Shown piece after piece: positions 1 to 8,658 of a DNA stretch of 64,000 nucleotides. Source of the stretch: Kaistia granuli DSM 23481 (GTDB lineage Bacteria > Pseudomonadota > Alphaproteobacteria > Rhizobiales > Kaistiaceae); assembly GCF_000380505.1 (NCBI RefSeq), contig NZ_AQYH01000006.1, positions 310,001 to 374,000 of the forward strand. Direction: 5' to 3'. How positions within the stretch are numbered: position 1 is the stretch's first letter; each line of letters opens with the position of its first letter. A program made the position numbers and the translations under genes. The notes beneath the pieces are model-generated. The model ran no database searches. It was given only the letters and a program-made list of their open reading frames with translations, and was not told the DNA's origin.

Positions 1-2
1 CG

Positions 3-833
3 GCCGGTATCGTCATGATGCTGACGGGCGCGGCCAGCGCCGACGACGCCGCGCAATGGGGCAAGATCCGCATTGCCACGGAAGGTGCCTATGAGCCGTG
101 GAACTACACTTCGCCCGACGGCAAGCTGATCGGGTACGAGCTCGACCTGGCGGAAGAGCTCTGCCGCCGGATGCAGTCGGAATGCGAGATCGTCGCCCAG
201 GATTGGGACGGCATGCTGCCCGCCCTCAATGCCGGCAAGTTCGACGCCATCATGGCCTCGATGGGCGTCACGCCGGAGCGCCAGAAGGTCGCGGCCTTCT
301 CAGAATCCTACACCAAGGCGCCCAACACCTTCATGACGCTGAAGGACAGCCCGATCGCGACCGCGCTCGGCGCCCAGATCGACTACAATCTGCGCAAGGA
401 CCCCGAGGGCGCGCAGAAGGCGATCAACGCGATGGCCGAGCCGCTCAAGGGCAAGATCCTCGGCGTCCAGGGCTCCTCGACGGCCGCCGCCTTCGCCAAT
501 GCGATGCTGAAGGACGTCGTCGAGATCCGCGAATACAAGACCGTCGACCAGCACAATCTCGATCTCGTCGCAGGCCGCATCGACATGGTGATGGCGAACA
601 TCACCGTCCTGAAGGCGTCGATGAAGCAGCCGGACCTCGCCGACGCGACGCTGGCCGGCCCGACCTTCGTCGAGGGCGTTCTCGGCAGCGGCACGGCCAA
701 TGTCGCCATGCGCCTGGACGACGTCGCCCTCAAGGCGAAGTTCGACAAGGCGATCCAGGAGGTCAATGCCGACGGCTTCAACAAGAAGCTGACCGAAAAG
801 TGGTTCGGCGCCGACATCACCCCCAAGGACTGA
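3..833 (+). CDS. Amino-acid/opine-type ABC substrate-binding protein (5' end cut off by window)
   Basis: Periplasmic binding protein of family 3 (SBP_bac_3, the HisJ/LAO/OccT type). The frame is open to the window edge, so the true start lies outside; the visible residues Ala-Gly-Ile-Val-Met-Met-Leu-Thr-Gly then AASA look like the end of a signal peptide cut after AASA. The family signature GYELDLA follows about 40 residues in. An insertion of roughly 25 residues in the middle (around DYNLRKDPEGAQKAINAMAE) resembles the longer opine/arginine-type members, but this is a weak argument. The neighbouring oxidase genes (914-4982) resemble opine or D-amino-acid oxidases, so I infer that the cargo is an amino-acid derivative. 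Permeases and ATPase would lie upstream of the window. A hairpin follows at 863-886. Confidence 0.88.
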   Translation, partial: AGIVMMLTGAASADDAAQWGKIRIATEGAYEPWNYTSPDGKLIGYELDLAEELCRRMQSECEIVAQDWDGMLPALNAGKFDAIMASMGVTPERQKVAAFSESYTKAPNTFMTLKDSPIATALGAQIDYNLRKDPEGAQKAINAMAEPLKGKILGVQGSSTAAAFANAMLKDVVEIREYKTVDQHNLDLVAGRIDMVMANITVLKASMKQPDLADATLAGPTFVEGVLGSGTANVAMRLDDVALKAKFDKAIQEVNADGFNKKLTEKWFGADITPKD

Positions 834-862
834 GTACGATAGCGACGAAGCCCTGATCCGGC

Positions 863-886
863 GGGCGGAGCCACCTCCGTCCGCCC
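863..886 (+). other. Hairpin between binding-protein gene and oxidase genes
   Basis: A 7-bp perfect stem (GGGCGGA at 863-869, TCCGCCC at 880-886) with a 10-nt loop starts 29 bases after the binding-protein stop. There is no T-run after it, so it looks more like an RNA-stabilising or attenuating hairpin than a full terminator. Comparable hairpins follow six other binding-protein genes in this window. Confidence 0.4.
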
Positions 887-913
887 CTCCCTACCATCGG
901 AAAATTTGATAGC

Positions 914-2014
914 ATGACCCGCTTCATCGTCGTCGGCGCCGGCATCATCGGCGTATCCATCGCCTATCGTCTGGCCGCGGCCGGCAACGCCGTCACGATC
1001 CTCGAGCGCGATCATATCGGCGCTGGCACCAGCGGCACGAGCTTCGCCTGGACCAATTCGAACGAGAAGACGCCGCACAACTACCAGCAGCTCAACGTCT
1101 TCGGATTGCGCGCCCACCGGGCCCTGGAAAACGAGTTCGGCGCCCGCCCCTGGTATCATGGCGGCGGCGCCGTCGAATGGCGCACCGACGCGAAGGAAGC
1201 GGCGGAACTCAGCGAGCGCGTCGAGCGCCTGGTCGGCTGGGACTATCCGGCCGAATGGATCTCGACGGCCGAGCTGCATCGTCTGGAGCCGGCCCTGGCG
1301 GCCGATGCGACCGGCGACGCCAGGATCGCCTATTTCCCAGAAGAGGGCTGGGTCGATCCGCTGGTCTATGCCGAGTACTTCGTCGAGAAGGCACGCGCCC
1401 TCGGCGCCAAGGTCCGCCGCGCCGAAGTCACGGGCGTCGTTCTCGAGGGCACCACGGTCAAGGGCGTGACCACGGCGGCCGGCGAAACGATCGAGGCCGA
1501 TTTCGTCGTCAACTGCACCGGCCGCTGGGCGAGCGACCTCTCCAGCGACAAGCGGCTGCAGATTCCACTGGCGCCGACCATCGGCCTTCTCGTCGTCACC
1601 AAGCCTGCTGCCGCCGGCGTCAAGCGCGTCATTCGCACCTCGGGCGTCAATTTCCGTCCCGACGGCGCCGGCCGGCTGATGCTGCAGAGCGAGCATGACG
1701 AGCCGAAATTCACCCTCGACAGCCGCCCCGACGAGACCTACCCGGTCGCCGTCGAAATGATCGAGCGCGCCGCGAAGCTCTATCCCGACCTCGCCGGCGT
1801 CAAGCCGGAGGCAATGCGGCTGGCGTTGCGGGCGATCCCCGCCGACCAGGTCAGTGCGGTCGGCCCGGTCCCCGAGATCAGCGGCTACTACGCCGCCGTC
1901 ACCCATAGCGGCGTCACGCTCGCGCCCTGGCTCGGCCAGGTCGTCGCCGAGGAGCTCACGGGCGGCAAGAAGACGGCCATTCTCGAGCACTTCCGGCCCG
2001 CCCGCTTCTTCTGA
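914..2014 (+). CDS. FAD-dependent oxidoreductase, DAO (D-amino-acid oxidase-like) family
   Basis: A 366-residue flavoprotein. The N-terminus carries the dinucleotide-binding motif VVGAGIIGVS followed by the acidic strand end ILERD. The C-terminus has the GYYAAVTHSGVTLAPWLG block typical of glycine oxidase/D-amino-acid dehydrogenase/sarcosine oxidase relatives. The expected reaction is oxidative deamination of an amino acid or secondary amine, with electrons passed to FAD and then to another carrier or O2. It starts 80 bases after the binding protein and 52 bases before the small 2Fe-2S subunit at 2067. A second DAO-type gene at 3831 is the more usual partner of that subunit pair, so this one may be an alternative or additional catalytic subunit. 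The exact substrate cannot be read from the sequence. Confidence 0.87.
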   Translation: MTRFIVVGAGIIGVSIAYRLAAAGNAVTILERDHIGAGTSGTSFAWTNSNEKTPHNYQQLNVFGLRAHRALENEFGARPWYHGGGAVEWRTDAKEAAELSERVERLVGWDYPAEWISTAELHRLEPALAADATGDARIAYFPEEGWVDPLVYAEYFVEKARALGAKVRRAEVTGVVLEGTTVKGVTTAAGETIEADFVVNCTGRWASDLSSDKRLQIPLAPTIGLLVVTKPAAAGVKRVIRTSGVNFRPDGAGRLMLQSEHDEPKFTLDSRPDETYPVAVEMIERAAKLYPDLAGVKPEAMRLALRAIPADQVSAVGPVPEISGYYAAVTHSGVTLAPWLGQVVAEELTGGKKTAILEHFRPARFF

Positions 2015-2066
2015 CGGGCCCGCCTTCGCCCGCGGGCGGCGGCCTCCCCTCCTGCAGAGACCGACC

Positions 2067-2363
2067 ATGTTCAGACGGCTTCAGGCGGATGCGCCATCCG
2101 CGACGATCTTCTTTGGCGATCAGGCAATCCCCTGCCAGGCCGGCGACAGCGTCGCGGCGGCGCTGCTGGCAGCCGGCATCGAGCGGTTCCGTTCGACGCC
2201 CGTCAGCGGGGCCGACCGCATGCCCTATTGCATGATCGGCAACTGCTTCGATTGCCTGGTCGAGATCGACGGCCAGGCCGATCGCCAGGCCTGCCTCGTG
2301 CCGGTAGTCGACGGCATGCGGGTCCGCCCGCAGGAAGGCACAGGAAGGTTCGACACGCCATGA
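2067..2363 (+). CDS. Small (2Fe-2S) subunit of an HcnA/opine-oxidase-like complex
   Basis: A 98-residue ferredoxin-like protein. Cys55, Cys60, Cys63 and Cys76 give the pattern C-x4-C-x2-C-x12-C (CMIGNCFDC then QAC), as in HcnA and the gamma subunits of opine oxidases and D-hydroxyproline dehydrogenase. I chose the ATG at 2067 because it gives the normal length for the family; the frame is open further upstream, but that part lies inside the previous gene. The stop overlaps the next start (ATGA at 2360-2363), a sign of translational coupling with the large FAD subunit. It probably relays electrons between the two flavin subunits. Confidence 0.85.
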   Translation: MFRRLQADAPSATIFFGDQAIPCQAGDSVAAALLAAGIERFRSTPVSGADRMPYCMIGNCFDCLVEIDGQADRQACLVPVVDGMRVRPQEGTGRFDTP

Positions 2364-3817
2364 CGGTGAAGGCACGGGAAACCTGCGAGCTCGCCATCGT
2401 CGGCGGTGGTCCGGCCGGCCTCGCCGCCGCGACGCTCGCCGCCGAGCTCGGCGTCGAGGCGGTGTTGTTCGACGAACAGCCGACGCCCGGCGGCCAGGTC
2501 TATCGCAATGTCGAGGCGACCTGCCGCCGACAGGACGACCTGCCGGCCTTCCTCGGCGCGGACTATCGTGGCGGCCTCGCTTTGGTCGAGCGCTTCCGCG
2601 CCAGCGCCGCCGCCTACGAGCCCATGAGCGCGATCTGGCAGGTCACAGCCGGCGGCAAGCTCGGCGTCTCGCAGCGGGGCGAGGCCTATCTCACCCAGGC
2701 CCGCCGCGTGATCCTGGCAACCGGCGCGATGGAGCGTCCGTTCCCGATTCCGGGCTGGACGCTGCCGGGCGTCATGGGCGCCGGCGCGGTGCAGACGCTA
2801 ATGAAGGCGTCGGGGCTGGTCCCCGACCGGCCGACCGTCATCGCCGGTTCCGGGCCGCTCATCTATCTCGTCGCCTATCAGCTGATGCAGGCGGGTGCGC
2901 CGTTGCAGGCGATCGTCGATACTTCGGCACAGCCCTTGATCCGTTCGGCCTTCGCAGCACTCCCCCATCTTAGCGGCGCCGCCGGCGAGCTGTTCAAGGG
3001 GCTCACCTGGATCGCCGCCCTGAAGGCGAAGCGGATCCCCATGCTGGCGGGGCGCAACCTCGTCGCCGAGGGCACCTCGCGGGTCGAGGCCGTCAGTTTC
3101 GAAGCCGACGGTCGCCGGCAACGCCTCGCCACCTCCTTGCTTCTGCTGCACGAGGGCGTGATCCCCAACATCCAGATCACCACCAGCCTGCGTTGCCGGC
3201 ACGAGTGGGATCCGGCGCAGATGGCCTGGCGGCCGGCGACGGACGAATGGGGCGCGACCAGCCTCGACCCGATCGCCATCGCCGGCGACGGCGCCGCCAT
3301 CCGCGGCGCCAAGGCGGCCGTTCCTCTCGGCCGGCTCGCCGCCCTCGACGCCGCCTGCCGGCTCGGCCATATCGCGGAAGGCGAACGCGACGAGCGCGCG
3401 GCCCCCGAACGGGCGGCGCTGGCGCGGCAACACAATTTCCGCTCGTTCCTCGACCGCCTCTATCGGCCGATCGAATCCGTCCGCCCGCTCGACGACGCGA
3501 CGATTGCCTGCCGTTGCGAGGAAGTGACGGCCGGCGACCTCCGCGAGCTGATCGACGACGGCTTCACCGATCTGAACCAGCTCAAATCCTTCAGCCGCTG
3601 CGGCATGGGCCAGTGCCAGGGCCGCATGTGCAGCAACACGGTCGGACGCGTCCTGGCCGAACGGCTCGGCACCGGCATGGCCGAGGTCGGTCACTACCGC
3701 CTGCGTCTTCCGGTCAAGCCGCTGCCGATCGAACAGCTCGCCCTGCTCAAGAATGCCGACCGCAATTCCAAGCCGATCCTGCCTGTCGTCGCCGGCGACC
3801 CCAGCCAGCGTATCTGA
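2360..3817 (+). CDS. FAD/NAD(P)-binding large subunit, HcnB/opine oxidase subunit A-like
   Basis: A 485-residue protein with an N-terminal FAD-binding Rossmann motif (IVGGGPAGLAAATLA, residues about 12-26), the FDEQPTPGGQVYR segment found in HcnB/OoxA/NoxA proteins, and a second nucleotide site around VIAGSGPLIYL. The C-terminus has a BFD-like iron-sulphur segment with CRCEE and CGMGQCQGRMC, giving the C-x-C and C-x4-C ligand pairs. With the 98-residue ferredoxin-like subunit (4-bp overlap) and the DAO-type subunit 13 bases downstream it forms the classic three-subunit arrangement of hydrogen cyanide synthase, opine oxidase and D-hydroxyproline dehydrogenase. HCN synthesis from glycine is possible in principle, but the neighbouring amino-acid importer and deacylase favour catabolic use. 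Confidence 0.87.
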   Translation: MTVKARETCELAIVGGGPAGLAAATLAAELGVEAVLFDEQPTPGGQVYRNVEATCRRQDDLPAFLGADYRGGLALVERFRASAAAYEPMSAIWQVTAGGKLGVSQRGEAYLTQARRVILATGAMERPFPIPGWTLPGVMGAGAVQTLMKASGLVPDRPTVIAGSGPLIYLVAYQLMQAGAPLQAIVDTSAQPLIRSAFAALPHLSGAAGELFKGLTWIAALKAKRIPMLAGRNLVAEGTSRVEAVSFEADGRRQRLATSLLLLHEGVIPNIQITTSLRCRHEWDPAQMAWRPATDEWGATSLDPIAIAGDGAAIRGAKAAVPLGRLAALDAACRLGHIAEGERDERAAPERAALARQHNFRSFLDRLYRPIESVRPLDDATIACRCEEVTAGDLRELIDDGFTDLNQLKSFSRCGMGQCQGRMCSNTVGRVLAERLGTGMAEVGHYRLRLPVKPLPIEQLALLKNADRNSKPILPVVAGDPSQRI

Positions 3818-3830
3818 TCAAGGACGCGAC

Positions 3831-4982
3831 ATGATCAAGACAGACGTTATCGTGATCGGCGGCGGCATTCATGGCTGCTGCACCGCGCTGCACCTCGCGC
3901 GTCGCGGCCTGCGCCCGATCGTGTTGGAGAAGAACACGGTCGGCCGCCACGCCTCGGGGGTCAATGCGGGCGGCGTCCGGCAGCTGATGCGCCATACGGC
4001 CGAGATCCCGCTGTCGATGGCGGCGATGACCGCCTGGGAGAACCTCGACGACCTGCTCGGGCCGGAACTGGCGCAGAATTGCGAATTCATCGGCGGCGTC
4101 GGCCAGATCGGCCTGGCCGAAAGCGCCGACGAAATGGCGTGGTGCCACACGCGCGTCGCCGAGATGCGGGCGCTCGGCTATGATTTCGAGGAAGTCATCG
4201 ACGTCGCGGAGCTGAAGCGCCTGGTGCCATCGGTCGCCGACATCTGCCGCGGCGCTATCATCTCGCGGCGCGACGGCCACGCCAATCCGTTCCGCACCAC
4301 GCAATCCTTCCGCCTGCGCGCCGAAGAGCTGGGCGCCCGCATCTTCGAACGGACGCGGGTGACGGGCCTTGAGCAGTCCGACGCCGGCTGGACGGTCACA
4401 ACGAACAACGGCGTGTTCCAGGCCGAGACGATCGTCAATTGCGGCGGCGCCTGGGCCTGGCAACTGGCTGAAATGGTCGGCGAGCATCTGCCGAAGTCGC
4501 ATTTCGCCTCGACGCTGATGGTGACGACGCGGATGCCGCGCTTTATCGATCCGGTGGTCATCGGCATCGATCGGACGCTGTCGTTCAAGCAGACTGAAGC
4601 CGGCACCGTCGTCATCGGCGGCGGAATTCTCGGTGATCCCCAGCTCGACGCGGAGACGGCCGACACCGTGGCCGACCGCATGGTCGAAAGCGCCGAGACC
4701 GTCTACGAGTTCTTCCCGATCCTGCGCAAGGCCACCATCGTGCGCAGCTGGGCCGGGCTCGAAGCGTTGATGCCGGACGTCATCCCGGTGATCGGCCCGA
4801 GCCGCGTCGCCCCCGGCCTCTGGCACGCCTTCGGCTTCTCCGGTCACGGCTTCCAGCTGGGGCCGATCGTCGGGTCGGTCCTCGCCGATCTCATCCTCGA
4901 CGGCAAAAGCCCGATCCCCATCACCGCCTTCAGCCCGGAGCGCTTCACGCCGGAAGGCACGCTCCGGTCCGCCTCGCACTAG
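3831..4982 (+). CDS. FAD-dependent oxidoreductase, HcnC/opine oxidase subunit B-like (DAO family)
   Basis: A 383-residue DAO-family flavoprotein. The motif VIGGGIHGCCTALHLA and the segment GRHASGVNAGGVRQ, which lies over the flavin in the HcnC/OoxB branch, are visible at the N-terminus. The C-terminal block WHAFGFSGHGFQLGPIVG is also typical. The ATG at 3831 is chosen because the Rossmann motif begins seven residues later; a longer open frame (from 3753) runs inside the preceding gene. It is probably the catalytic subunit that oxidises the amine substrate and passes electrons to the 2067/2360 subunits. It is the second DAO-type gene in this operon (compare 914), which is unusual. Confidence 0.87.
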   Translation: MIKTDVIVIGGGIHGCCTALHLARRGLRPIVLEKNTVGRHASGVNAGGVRQLMRHTAEIPLSMAAMTAWENLDDLLGPELAQNCEFIGGVGQIGLAESADEMAWCHTRVAEMRALGYDFEEVIDVAELKRLVPSVADICRGAIISRRDGHANPFRTTQSFRLRAEELGARIFERTRVTGLEQSDAGWTVTTNNGVFQAETIVNCGGAWAWQLAEMVGEHLPKSHFASTLMVTTRMPRFIDPVVIGIDRTLSFKQTEAGTVVIGGGILGDPQLDAETADTVADRMVESAETVYEFFPILRKATIVRSWAGLEALMPDVIPVIGPSRVAPGLWHAFGFSGHGFQLGPIVGSVLADLILDGKSPIPITAFSPERFTPEGTLRSASH

Positions 4983-5021
4983 CGAGCGCGCCGTCTCCCT
5001 CCATCCGAAAGGGCCGACCTC

Positions 5022-5984
5022 ATGCTGCAGCCGATCGACTTCGACAAAGCCGGCAAGACCTTCCACGACATCGTCATCCCGACCGAGGCGGGTCCGGTGT
5101 CCGCCGGCCGGCTCTGCGTGATCAACAACGGTCCCGGTCCGCGCGTGCTGGTCGTCGCCGGTATTCACGGTGATGAATACGAGGCGCAGCTCAGCCTGCA
5201 CCGGCTCGTCGCGGCCATCGACGCCGAGGCGGTCCGTGGCCGCCTGATCCTCATCCCGGAGGCGAATTTCCCGGCTTCGAGCCAGGGCGCGCGCTGCGCG
5301 CCGTCGGACGGGACGAACATGAACCGGACCTTTCCCGGCAATGCATCCGGCACCCCGACGGAACGGCTGTCGCATTTCCTCTTCCATGAGGTGCTGCCGC
5401 AAGTCGACCTGGTGATCGACGTCCATTCCGGCGGCCCGACCTACAAGGGCGAGGCGATCGCCTTCGCCTTCCACACGCCCGAATGCGCCGTCTCCGAGCC
5501 GCAGGTCGTGGCGATGATGGAAGCGTTCCGCCTTCCCTACATCACCTATCAGGACGGCATCTCGTCGACGCTGGTCGGCGCGGCGGCGGAGGCCGGCATC
5601 GCCGCGATCGAACTCGAGGGCGGCGGAACGACCCTGGTCCATTCCACCGTCGCCGACGAATTCCTCGTCGCCCTGCAGGAGGGGCTGAAGCATTTCGGCG
5701 TCCTTGATGGCGCGCCGAAGGCGACCGGACGGTTATCACGGCATCTCGATGTCCGGCCGGAAAACATGTTCGAGACGGAGGTCGCCGGACTCCTCGAACA
5801 TCACGTGGCGATGGGACAGAAGGTTGAAACGGGCACAATCGTCGCCGTCGTCTACCCCTTCGGCGCCTTCGACCAGGAGCCTCACCCGGTTCTCGCCAGG
5901 GCGCCGGGCATCGTCATCAGCCAGCGCTCGCTGCTGAGCGTGAAGCCGGGCGATTGCCTCGGCAATACGGGAACGCCCCGCTAG
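5022..5984 (+). CDS. Succinylglutamate desuccinylase/aspartoacylase-family zinc deacylase
   Basis: A 320-residue member of the M14-like AstE/aspartoacylase family. Zinc ligands are visible as His49 and Glu52 (GIHGDEYE) and His135 (DVHSGG). The motif DGTNMNRTFPG (96-106) matches the substrate-carboxylate site, and ELEGGG further on carries the probable catalytic glutamate. These enzymes hydrolyse N-acyl amino acids; the closest described type by layout is the DoeB-like N-acetyl-diaminobutyrate deacetylase, but I would not assign that substrate. It lies 39 bases after the oxidase operon on the same strand, which suggests removal of an acyl group from the same amino-acid-derived compound. The C-terminal half contains a biotinyl/lipoyl-like beta segment ending LSVKPGDCLG. 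Confidence 0.83.
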   Translation: MLQPIDFDKAGKTFHDIVIPTEAGPVSAGRLCVINNGPGPRVLVVAGIHGDEYEAQLSLHRLVAAIDAEAVRGRLILIPEANFPASSQGARCAPSDGTNMNRTFPGNASGTPTERLSHFLFHEVLPQVDLVIDVHSGGPTYKGEAIAFAFHTPECAVSEPQVVAMMEAFRLPYITYQDGISSTLVGAAAEAGIAAIELEGGGTTLVHSTVADEFLVALQEGLKHFGVLDGAPKATGRLSRHLDVRPENMFETEVAGLLEHHVAMGQKVETGTIVAVVYPFGAFDQEPHPVLARAPGIVISQRSLLSVKPGDCLGNTGTPR

Positions 5985-6044
5985 GCGTCACGACACGGCG
6001 GCGGAAGGGGCAATCCACGCCTCTTCCGCTCCGCATGCCGCAGC

Positions 6045-7724
6045 TCAACCGAGGCCGTTCAGCCTCGGGCGCAGGTTCCAGAGCCGAGCCGATGGAATCG
6101 AACCCGCATCCGACTTCAGGTGGACGCCACCGATCGGCAGATCGCTCTCGAACCGCTTGGTCGCGTTCTGCAGGCCGCCATCGGCATAGATCTCGAGCAG
6201 GCCGACATCGACGAAGACCGTGACCCGGGACAAGGTGGTCGTCCGGGTCAGGTAGCGCGGCACGACGCGATTGCCCGGCGGATCGAAGACGAGTTCCAGG
6301 GTCTGGCCGTCATAGGTGAGCGACATCCGATGGTCGGGATGCTCGAATTCCAGCGTGAACGGCGCACCGGCCTCGCCAAGCTCGATCTCGATCTCGCCGA
6401 GACCATCGCGAAGCGCCACCGCGCCGGCACCGGCGAGATCCGCCTCGGCGACATCCGTCCGCAGCTCCCGGACGCTTTCGACCGGCGGCATCAGCAACGC
6501 GCCATCCTGCCAGACGAAACGACGCGGCAAGGTCATGGCCGAGCGGAAATCCCGATCCTTGAAGACGTCGGTCCAGTTGGCCGCCCAGGAGATGCCGACC
6601 GGGCCGGAATGATGCTGGAAGGCCTGGATCGCGTAGCAGTCGGTGCCGAAATCGAGCTCGCGCCGCAGGATCGGCTCAAATGTGCGGCCGTCGAAGCGGC
6701 CGACAATGGCATAGCTCAGGTTGCGCCGGCGGGTCTGCTCATCGCGATAGCCGATCAGGCCGAAGAGCAACGCATGAAGGCCCTCTCCCTCGCCGTCGAG
6801 CGCGATCAGGCACGGGCACTCGGCCGGAACGCTGCGCGGCAGAGGCTCGCGATGCAGCACGTCGACAAAGGCCCAGCCCCCGGCGCCGTCGGAATCCGAC
6901 GTCTCGTAGAGCAGGACCAGGCCAGCCTGATCATCGGCTCCGGCGACCAGCATCTTCCAGAGCCCGTCCGGGCCGCGGAAGACGTAGGGATCGCGAATAT
7001 CCTTGCCGAAATTCGGGATTGCCGGCCGCGTCGTGATGATCGGCTGCGAGGGTCCCGGCGACAGCAGATCGTTGGAAACAGCGGTGATCTGCCATTCCTG
7101 GCTCGGCTCGCGGTCGTCCTCGCGGTCGGTATAGTAGATGCGCAGCGAGCCGTCCGCGCGCGGCACGGCCGAACCGGAGAAGGCGCCGCCCGTCAGGCGG
7201 TTGTCGGCGAGCAGATCCGCCCTCGGCTCGAGAAAGATCGGCAGATGCACCCAGTCGACCAGATTGCGCGACGCCGCATGGCCCCAGTGCATGGTGTTCC
7301 AGCGACGGGCGTGGGGATAGTGCTGATAGAAGAGATGCGTCCGGCCGTCGACCTCGCAAAGGCCGTTCGGATCGTTCATCCAGCCCCAGGCGGGCTGGAA
7401 ATGCAGGCCGTAACGGGCATCGGCATTCCGGTTCTTTTCCGTCGCGCGCAGCAGGCGGATGCCGTCTTCCATGACGCGGGCCGGCGCATAGGCATAGGCG
7501 AGCGAAACCGCCGTCGCCGCATCGTCCCAGGCGAAGCGATAGATGCCGGCCGACGGAGCCTCGAAGACCGTGCGGGTGAAATCGTCGGAATGAGCGCCCG
7601 GCAGCACCGCCAGCTCCGCCCCGCCCTTCGCGACTCGAACCTCCGACAGCGCCGTCCGCGACGGCGCCTTCTGCCAGAGATGCACGATGTCGCCCGCGTC
7701 GAGCCCGGCTTCGAATTCGGTCAT
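6045..7724 (-). CDS. Glycoside hydrolase family 32 (beta-fructosidase/invertase-like)
   Basis: About 559 residues. The GH32 nucleophile motif WMNDPNG lies in GWMNDPNGLCEVDG, the RDP motif is in DIRDPYVFRG, and the acid/base EC motif is in PAECPCLIALDG. A C-terminal beta-sandwich follows. There is no signal peptide, so the enzyme is probably cytoplasmic and cleaves imported sucrose, fructo-oligosaccharides or similar fructosides. I chose the ATG at 7724 because GGAAGAC sits six bases before it; ATG codons at 7739 and 7757 are alternatives that add 5 or 11 residues. It is the last gene of the minus-strand operon that also holds two permeases, a binding protein and a LacI regulator, which together indicate fructoside uptake and hydrolysis. 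Confidence 0.9.
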   Translation of the reverse strand: MTEFEAGLDAGDIVHLWQKAPSRTALSEVRVAKGGAELAVLPGAHSDDFTRTVFEAPSAGIYRFAWDDAATAVSLAYAYAPARVMEDGIRLLRATEKNRNADARYGLHFQPAWGWMNDPNGLCEVDGRTHLFYQHYPHARRWNTMHWGHAASRNLVDWVHLPIFLEPRADLLADNRLTGGAFSGSAVPRADGSLRIYYTDREDDREPSQEWQITAVSNDLLSPGPSQPIITTRPAIPNFGKDIRDPYVFRGPDGLWKMLVAGADDQAGLVLLYETSDSDGAGGWAFVDVLHREPLPRSVPAECPCLIALDGEGEGLHALLFGLIGYRDEQTRRRNLSYAIVGRFDGRTFEPILRRELDFGTDCYAIQAFQHHSGPVGISWAANWTDVFKDRDFRSAMTLPRRFVWQDGALLMPPVESVRELRTDVAEADLAGAGAVALRDGLGEIEIELGEAGAPFTLEFEHPDHRMSLTYDGQTLELVFDPPGNRVVPRYLTRTTTLSRVTVFVDVGLLEIYADGGLQNATKRFESDLPIGGVHLKSDAGSIPSARLWNLRPRLNGLG

Positions 7725-7764
7725 TGCAAGGTCTTCCATTGTCGCAAGAATATCCATTGCCGTG

Positions 7765-8658
7765 TCAGCCCTTGACGGCCGAGCTGATGAAGGAGCTGAC
7801 GAACCATTTCTGGAAGGCGAGGTAGAAGATCAGCACCGGCAGCATCATCATCACCGACGCCGCCATGGCGCTGTTCCAGTAGACGCTGTCGTGACCGAAG
7901 AAGCTGGCAATGCCGACCGAGATCGGACGGGCATGGTCGGTCTGCGTCACCATCAGCGGCCAGAGATACTGGTTCCAGGTCTCGATGCCGAGCAGGATCG
8001 CCACCGTCGCCAGCACCGGCAGGCTCAGGGGCAGGAACACCGACCAGTAGATGCGGAAGGGCGAAGCCCCGTCGACCGTCGCCGCGTCATAGATGTCGCG
8101 CGGCACCTGGATGAAGAACTGGTAGATCAGGAAGATGTAGAGCGGGCTCGCCATCCAGGGCAGGATCTGCGCCGCGAAACTGTCGCCGAGGCCGGCCTTG
8201 TTGACGAGGCTGAGCAGCGGCAGGACGATCGATTCCTGCGGCACGATATAGAGCCCGATCAGGCCGGTCAGCACGACCGCCCGGCCCGGCAACCGGCCCC
8301 AGGCCAGCACGAAGGCGGCCATGGAGTTCAGGAACACACCGCCGAGCACCGTGCAGAATAGAATGATCAGCGAGTTGACGAGATAACGGCCGAAGGGCAG
8401 CGCGCCGCCGAAGGTGGCGATGTCCTTGAAGTTCTGCAGCGACGGATCCGTCACCCAGAAGGCGCGGAAACTGCCCATGTCGGCCAGGATCTGGAACCGG
8501 TCGGGCTTCAGGCTGGCGACGAACAGCAGGAACAGCGGCGAGACCACCACCAGCGCGATGATCAGGACGGCGACGAACTTGACGATCGCGCCGATGTCCC
8601 GCGGTTCGGACACTCTGGCGGCCTGCGCCGGCGCGGATGCGGAAGTGACGGTGCTCAT
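7765..8658 (-). CDS. CUT1 sugar ABC transporter permease (MalG type)
   Basis: A 297-residue inner-membrane permease with about six transmembrane segments, the first around residues 26-48 (FVAVLIIALVVVSPLFLLFV). The cytoplasmic EAA loop that contacts the ATPase reads DAATVDGASPFRIYWSVFLP. The C-terminus ends in the usual VKG after WFVSSFISSA. The ATG at 8658 overlaps the stop of the upstream permease by four bases. Its partner is the MalF-type permease at 8655-9608 and its receptor the binding protein at 9720-11045. No ATPase gene is present in this operon, so the pair must use one encoded elsewhere; the CUT1-type ATPase at 20745 is a candidate. Confidence 0.9.
   Translation of the reverse strand: MSTVTSASAPAQAARVSEPRDIGAIVKFVAVLIIALVVVSPLFLLFVASLKPDRFQILADMGSFRAFWVTDPSLQNFKDIATFGGALPFGRYLVNSLIILFCTVLGGVFLNSMAAFVLAWGRLPGRAVVLTGLIGLYIVPQESIVLPLLSLVNKAGLGDSFAAQILPWMASPLYIFLIYQFFIQVPRDIYDAATVDGASPFRIYWSVFLPLSLPVLATVAILLGIETWNQYLWPLMVTQTDHARPISVGIASFFGHDSVYWNSAMAASVMMMLPVLIFYLAFQKWFVSSFISSAVKG

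Noticed and set aside
383-2068. Long open frame on the minus strand opposite the DAO-type gene
   Set aside because: Shadow of the third-position GC bias of the real plus-strand genes. The protein is rich in Arg, Gly, Asp and Ala, has no domain, and crosses several real genes.
2067-4982. Assignment as hydrogen cyanide synthase hcnABC
   Set aside because: The subunit pattern is shared by opine oxidases and D-hydroxyproline dehydrogenase. The upstream amino-acid-type receptor, extra DAO gene and downstream deacylase favour catabolism, so no symbol was given.
3747-5693. 648-codon minus-strand open frame opposite the HcnC-like and deacylase genes
   Set aside because: The opposite strand carries two clear family members with catalytic motifs; this frame has low-complexity composition and no motif.
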